Shown here one piece after another: positions 54,669-58,042 of a stretch of 58,042 nucleotides of DNA. The translations under genes were made by a program, and so were the position numbers. Below the pieces are notes generated by a model that was not told the origin of the DNA, did not search any database, and was given only the letters and a program-made list of their open reading frames with translations. This DNA is from an uncultured Alphaproteobacteria bacterium (GTDB lineage Bacteria > Pseudomonadota > Alphaproteobacteria > UBA7985). Location of the stretch: NCBI GenBank assembly GCA_905479265.1, contig CAJQLX010000026.1, positions 1-58,042 of the forward strand. Direction: 5' to 3'. How positions within the stretch are numbered: the first letter of the stretch is position 1; every line of letters begins with the position of its first letter.

Positions 54669-55322
54669 TTAATCGGGGTATTTGCGCTCGCTTCGTCGGA
54701 TGCGTGTTTGCAGCATCGCAATCACGCCCGCGTCCTCGTCGTCGCGGTACGCGCGTTCGATCGAAGAGCGGAAATCGGAAACGAGGTTCAGTCCGAAAAT
54801 CGATACGTCACCGATTTTGCTGACACCGCCATCATCCACGACAGTCCATTTGACGTTGTAATTTTTGCCGTGCGTAAACACGGTCGTTTCCATAATGGTT
54901 GCCGTATTGGAACGGTTGGGCCGCACACGATTAACCGTGAACGTGGTGTTGGGCTCATAGAGCGCAAAGATATCGAGCAAGAATTCAGCGACGACGTCTT
55001 CGATCAGGGTGTAATAGGTCCGACGCTTGGACGCGCTGAACCGGCGCAAGAATACACCGCCAGCTTTCTCACCCATGAAATCGGTTGCAAACCGGCTGCT
55101 GGTTACGTTTTTCGCCCACCGCCGCCGAGACGACCAATCATTGCTCGCGCCGTTGAGTTGGCCGAACAGCTTAAACGCATCGTTGGCAATATCAGTAATG
55201 ATTGCAGCAGGGTCTTCGCCGTTGGCTGCCAGAGCAAGCCGTGGAGAAAAACCAGCTGCGAGAAGACCGCCTACGCCCATCAGCAATGTCTGACGGCGGG
55301 TAAGGCCGCGTGGATCGTTCAT
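54669..55322 (-). CDS. MlaC/Ttg2D-family periplasmic phospholipid-binding protein
   Basis: The 217-residue protein has a twin-arginine-type signal (LTRRQTLLMGVGGLLAAG) followed by the MlaC domain (about 45-205): ITDIANDAFKLFGQLN, then RFATDFMGEKAGGVFLRRFS and YNVKWTVVDDGGVSKIGDV. MlaC shuttles phospholipids between outer and inner membrane complexes. No mlaA, mlaD, mlaE or mlaF gene lies next to it, so it is separated from its partners. The start is one of two adjacent Met codons (55325 or 55322). Confidence 0.82.
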   Translation of the reverse strand: MNDPRGLTRRQTLLMGVGGLLAAGFSPRLALAANGEDPAAIITDIANDAFKLFGQLNGASNDWSSRRRWAKNVTSSRFATDFMGEKAGGVFLRRFSASKRRTYYTLIEDVVAEFLLDIFALYEPNTTFTVNRVRPNRSNTATIMETTVFTHGKNYNVKWTVVDDGGVSKIGDVSIFGLNLVSDFRSSIERAYRDDEDAGVIAMLQTRIRRSERKYPD

Positions 55323-55442
55323 CATTTTTTCCCAGAAATCGTCGCGCGAGCGCGCACTGCTGCCCCTATACATGATCCCCTATGTAGACAAACACAGGGC
55401 TTTTGAAAAAGAATATTCTCGTGAATGCCCGTGATCGAGACT

Positions 55443-56153
55443 TCAGTCTTTGCCATACATTTTGGCAAATAACTGCTTTGTTGCCTGCGTGGGGTGAGAA
55501 TGCCTTGCTATGGCGCTAACCACGGCGATTCCTACTGCGTTAGTCACCCGTAGCATTTTGCAATTTTCTTGATTTATCCCGCCGATCGCGACCGCAGGTA
55601 GCGTGATACCCGCGAGAACAGCGTCTATTCCTGCTGGACCCAAGGCCTGACCAGCATCCGCTTTGGTGCCCGTGGGAAAGGCTGGCCCCACGCCGATGTA
55701 GTCCAGCACTGTGGGGTCGCTCTTCAGCAAGGCGCGAAGGCGTTCGCGTTCGCTGTCCGTCCCAACGGACCAGCCGATGATCGCTTTGTCCCCCAATTCT
55801 CGCCGCGCTTGATCGGGCGGCATATCATCCTGTCCCAGATGCACCCCATCCGCACCAAGAGCCTTGGCCAGCGCCACGTCATCGTTGATGAGAAACGGCA
55901 CGCCTAGCGCGCGGGCGCAGTCTTGGAGGGGTCGTACGTGGGCGACGCGCTGCTGAATGCCTGTATCTGTTTCTGTACCTGGGCTGGTGTCTGCGCGTGC
56001 GGTCTTGTCCCGCCATTGTAAGCAGGTCACGCCGCCCGCTGCGGCTTGTTCGATCAGACCAATGGCGGTTTGGCCCGTCGGCAGGTCTTGGGGGCCGAAA
56101 ACCAGATACAGTTGGAGCGCGGATTTACTGAGACGAGGCACTGTAGAACGCAT
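55443..56153 (-). CDS. thiE: Thiamine phosphate synthase
   Basis: The 236-residue TIM barrel joins HMP-pyrophosphate to thiazole phosphate. Motifs: CLQWRDK (family Q-x-R-x-K), FLINDDVALAKALGADGVHLGQDD and IGVGPAFPTGTK. A Gly/Thr-rich insert of about 15 residues (ADTSPGTETDTG) follows the RDK motif and lengthens the usual loop. The start at 56153 (or GTG at 56141) lies inside the end of thiM, so the genes overlap by 17-29 nt. A riboswitch upstream controls the unit. Confidence 0.93.
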   Translation of the reverse strand: MRSTVPRLSKSALQLYLVFGPQDLPTGQTAIGLIEQAAAGGVTCLQWRDKTARADTSPGTETDTGIQQRVAHVRPLQDCARALGVPFLINDDVALAKALGADGVHLGQDDMPPDQARRELGDKAIIGWSVGTDSERERLRALLKSDPTVLDYIGVGPAFPTGTKADAGQALGPAGIDAVLAGITLPAVAIGGINQENCKMLRVTNAVGIAVVSAIARHSHPTQATKQLFAKMYGKD

Positions 56154-56865
56154 CGAGTAAGGCAACCTTGAAACTGCCCGGCCCCTTGGCTGATTTGGCC
56201 GCGTGGTCCGCGGCACCGCTCATCAAGTGCAAGGCCGCGACTGCTGCATCAAAGGGATCATCGGACACAGCCAGAAAAGCCGTGCAAAGCGCGCCCGCGA
56301 CGCAGCCTGTCCCCGTGATTGACGCCATCAGCCCATCTCCGCCGGTCAGACGGACAATGCGGTCCGGTGATACGACATAATCGGTCGCGCCGGTCATCGC
56401 GACGACGGTGCGGTATTTCTCCGCCAGCAGCTTGGCCACGCCTGCGGCCTCTTCGGGGGTTGCGAGGCTATCGACGCCTTCGACCACGCCGGCCTGACCG
56501 CCGAGCGCCAGAATTTCCCCGGCGTTGCCCCGAATGATTCCGGGCCGTAGGGGGAGGAGTTGCTGGGCAACGTCGATCCGCAGCTTGGTTCCGCCCGCAC
56601 CTACGGGGTCAAAAACCCACTTTTGCGCTGCTTTTGCCGCCTGAACATAAATTTGAGCGGACTGTGGCACGCCCATATTGACCAAAACAGCCGATGCTGC
56701 GCCAGCGATGGTGTCGATTTCGGCGGGGCTGTTGGCCATGATGGGCCTTGCCGATACCGCATTCAGCGCGTCAGCGACGAAGTTCATGGTCACAGGATTG
56801 GTGACGCAGTGGACCAACGGGCGCTGGGCCTGCAGTCGCGGTAACAGGGTTCCGATGCTGGACAT
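56125..56865 (-). CDS. thiM: Hydroxyethylthiazole kinase
   Basis: The 246-residue kinase salvages the thiazole moiety of thiamine. It has PLVHCVTNPVTMNFVADALNA, ILVNMG-type residues (AVLVNMGVPQS), the VFDPVGAGGTKLR phosphate loop and the catalytic cysteine/GTG motif ITGTGCVAGA. Its ATG overlaps the TAA of the preceding binding-protein gene by one base (TAATG), so translation is coupled. The presence of ThiM without ThiC, ThiG or ThiD nearby points to salvage. Confidence 0.95.
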   Translation of the reverse strand: MSSIGTLLPRLQAQRPLVHCVTNPVTMNFVADALNAVSARPIMANSPAEIDTIAGAASAVLVNMGVPQSAQIYVQAAKAAQKWVFDPVGAGGTKLRIDVAQQLLPLRPGIIRGNAGEILALGGQAGVVEGVDSLATPEEAAGVAKLLAEKYRTVVAMTGATDYVVSPDRIVRLTGGDGLMASITGTGCVAGALCTAFLAVSDDPFDAAVAALHLMSGAADHAAKSAKGPGSFKVALLDAFYSASSQ

Positions 56866-57953
56866 TAGCTTTGCACCCCGTCCCATGCCGAAAGCGAGGC
56901 CACAGCCTGTGCATAGGATTGTTGGACCTTGCGGGTCATCGCGTTGGTGTCTGCGAAGTCTGCAAGCACGCCTCGGGCCGCTTCCTGCGCTGTTGCTATG
57001 ATGTCAGCAGGCAAGGCTTGAATATTGGTGCCTTCCGCTTGCAACGCCTTGAGCGCTTGCGCATTGAACCATGTCGCTTCAGCAAGCCCCGCATCGTTTT
57101 CGGCGTCGCACGCATTCTGAACGGCTGCTCGAACGTCGGTGTCGAGGCTGCTCCACAGGTTGGCATTGATCAGCGCTTCGGCGGTGCCGTTGGGTTTGTT
57201 GAAGCCCGGGTAGTAGTAGTTGTCAGCCACTTGGTTGAAGCCTAAAGCGCGGTCGGAAAACGGACCGAGGAACTCCACGGCATCGATCGCGCCGGATTGC
57301 AGGGCTCCGAAGATTTCTGACGGCGGCAATGTAACGGTTGCCGCGCCCAACTGACGATAGATCTCGCCACCCAAGCCCGCGGTGCGGATTCTGACGCCTT
57401 TGAGGTCATCCAGACGGCGCAAGGGTTGCTTAAACCAACCCGCCATGTTCGCCCCGGAATTCCCGGCGAGCAGGGGTTTGACGTCCAGCGGCGTGTAAGC
57501 CTCGTCCCAAAGCGCCTGACCGCCGCCAAAACGGATCCACGCGTTGTGCGCGCTTGGGGTCAGGCCGAAAGGAATGGTGGTGAAGTAGGCCGCGGCCGCA
57601 ACGCGCCCGGCCCAGAAAAAAGACGCTGTGTGTGCCATTTCTGCTGTGCCATCGGCTACGGCATCCAACACGCCAAAGGCTGAGGTCAGCGCGCCTGCGC
57701 CCAAAACCTCGACTTCGATTCGGCCATTCGTGGCGGTTGAGATCCGCTGACCTAAGCGATCCGCTGTGGTGCCCGGCCCGGCGCTGCCCTTGGCCCACGA
57801 CGTCACCATGCGCCAGCGTTGCCGGCTCTGGCTGATCGCAGGGCTGGACAGGACGGTGTTCAGTCCCACACTGCCTGCCGAAGCGGCGACGCCCAAGGCG
57901 CTGGCGTGTTTTAAGAAATGACGGCGTGATGGTGTGTTGCGATTGACGCTCAT
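56865..57953 (-). CDS. TRAP-type periplasmic binding protein under TPP riboswitch control
   Basis: The 362-residue protein starts with a twin-arginine signal (SRRHFLKHASALGVAASAG) and has the DctP/TakP-like fold: MVTSWAKGSAGPGTTADRLG, GTAEMAHTASFFWAG, the ligand-arginine region GVRIRTAGLGGEIYRQLG and AIDAVEFLGPFSD. The carboxylate arginine is in place. It is the first gene after the riboswitch and is coupled to thiM by a TAATG overlap, so it belongs to the thiamine regulon. No DctQ or DctM gene is downstream, so its permease is elsewhere. Likely ligands are thiamine or a thiazole carboxylate, by context only. Confidence 0.88.
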   Translation of the reverse strand: MSVNRNTPSRRHFLKHASALGVAASAGSVGLNTVLSSPAISQSRQRWRMVTSWAKGSAGPGTTADRLGQRISTATNGRIEVEVLGAGALTSAFGVLDAVADGTAEMAHTASFFWAGRVAAAAYFTTIPFGLTPSAHNAWIRFGGGQALWDEAYTPLDVKPLLAGNSGANMAGWFKQPLRRLDDLKGVRIRTAGLGGEIYRQLGAATVTLPPSEIFGALQSGAIDAVEFLGPFSDRALGFNQVADNYYYPGFNKPNGTAEALINANLWSSLDTDVRAAVQNACDAENDAGLAEATWFNAQALKALQAEGTNIQALPADIIATAQEAARGVLADFADTNAMTRKVQQSYAQAVASLSAWDGVQS

Positions 57954-57960
57954 GTGCTCA

Positions 57961-58040
57961 GGTCTCCCTCCGCTGGCATGATCCAGATCCGGTTCTATGG
58001 GTATAATCTCAGCCGTGCGTTCCGTCTCATGGTTGAGACT
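57961..58040 (-). promoter_or_regulatory. TPP riboswitch (THI element)
   Basis: Read on the minus strand, the conserved parts appear in order: GGCTGAGATT (58015-58006), ATACCC, GAACC, GGATCTGGATC and ATGCCAGCGGAGGGA (57979-57965). This is the TPP aptamer. P1 pairs GTCTC (58039-58035) with GAGAC (57966-57962). The aptamer ends 7 nt before the ATG at 57953, and its GGAGGGA is the only ribosome site, so ligand binding should block translation directly. The outermost 5' part may extend past the window end. Confidence 0.9.
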
Positions 58041-58042
58041 GA

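Noticed and set aside
1-58042. CRISPR arrays, tRNA or rRNA genes, insertion sequences, prophage or integrase genes
   Set aside because: No regularly spaced repeats, cloverleaf sequences, transposase or integrase motifs were seen on reading both strands.

Overview
The window reads as a piece of the chromosome of an alphaproteobacterium, probably a free-living and perhaps aquatic heterotroph. The base composition is moderately GC-rich. The small SRP RNA lies directly before dnaX-ybaB-recR, an order common in Alphaproteobacteria. There are two TRAP substrate-binding proteins, a YejABEF peptide transporter, twin-arginine signal peptides and a membrane-anchored c-type cytochrome. I cannot name the genus. 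No tRNA or rRNA gene, CRISPR array, insertion sequence, phage gene or recombinase was seen, so apart from a few accessory blocks this looks like ordinary chromosome. Genes are tightly packed and many overlap by 1-11 nt.

Layout. 1-136: last codons of a porin, followed by a strong terminator. 456-1715: a three-gene cobalt-type nitrile hydratase / thiocyanate hydrolase-like enzyme whose beta subunit is split in two. 1740-13708: a catabolic island made of a GntR/FCD repressor, a TRAP transporter (dctPQM) and six enzymes. The enzymes are a Gfo/Idh dehydrogenase, a TIM-barrel/HPPD-like fusion, a citrate-synthase-like lyase, a TIM-barrel isomerase, a CoA-acylating aldehyde dehydrogenase and a ThDP-dependent decarboxylase-like enzyme. 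No known pathway has exactly this set. 13827-18120: a membrane protein and a GNAT-like protein, divergent from a SpoIIE/PP2C phosphatase. 18138-26288: M17 aminopeptidase, hydroxyacid reductase and the peptide ABC transporter yejABEF. 26443-29120: cytochrome c, prephenate dehydratase and NudC.

29165-48902 is mostly housekeeping: SRP RNA, dnaX-ybaB-recR, NfeD plus an SPFH protein, def-orf-fmt-truA, dapE-dapD-HAD phosphatase, a large hybrid histidine kinase, folE, trkH, hslO-argF-argD and recX. 48907-52855: apaG and a YnjBCD-type ABC transporter. 53152-54635: a 3-hydroxyisobutyrate-dehydrogenase-like enzyme coupled to a GNAT acetyltransferase. 54669-58042: an MlaC-like protein, then thiE, thiM and a Tat-exported TRAP binding protein behind a TPP riboswitch at the window end.

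How the parts work together. In the island at 1740-13708, the binding protein keeps the conserved arginine typical of carboxylate-binding TRAP proteins, so the imported ligand is probably an organic acid. The dehydrogenase and the isomerase-type enzymes would reshape it, the ThDP enzyme would yield an aldehyde from a 2-oxo acid, the acylating dehydrogenase would make an acyl-CoA, and the citrate-synthase-like enzyme would cleave or condense it. This order is inference. A similar AT-rich palindrome upstream of the GntR gene and inside the enzyme block suggests shared control. At the right end, the riboswitch puts a TRAP binding protein in the thiamine regulon, pointing to uptake of thiamine or a thiazole precursor for ThiM and ThiE.

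The strongest leads are the uncharacterised catabolic island (including a fusion enzyme whose N-terminal active site looks eroded), a DctQ subunit with a gapless 60-residue internal duplication, the riboswitch-controlled TRAP binding protein whose ribosome-binding site lies inside the aptamer, and the membrane/GNAT/PP2C signalling trio.
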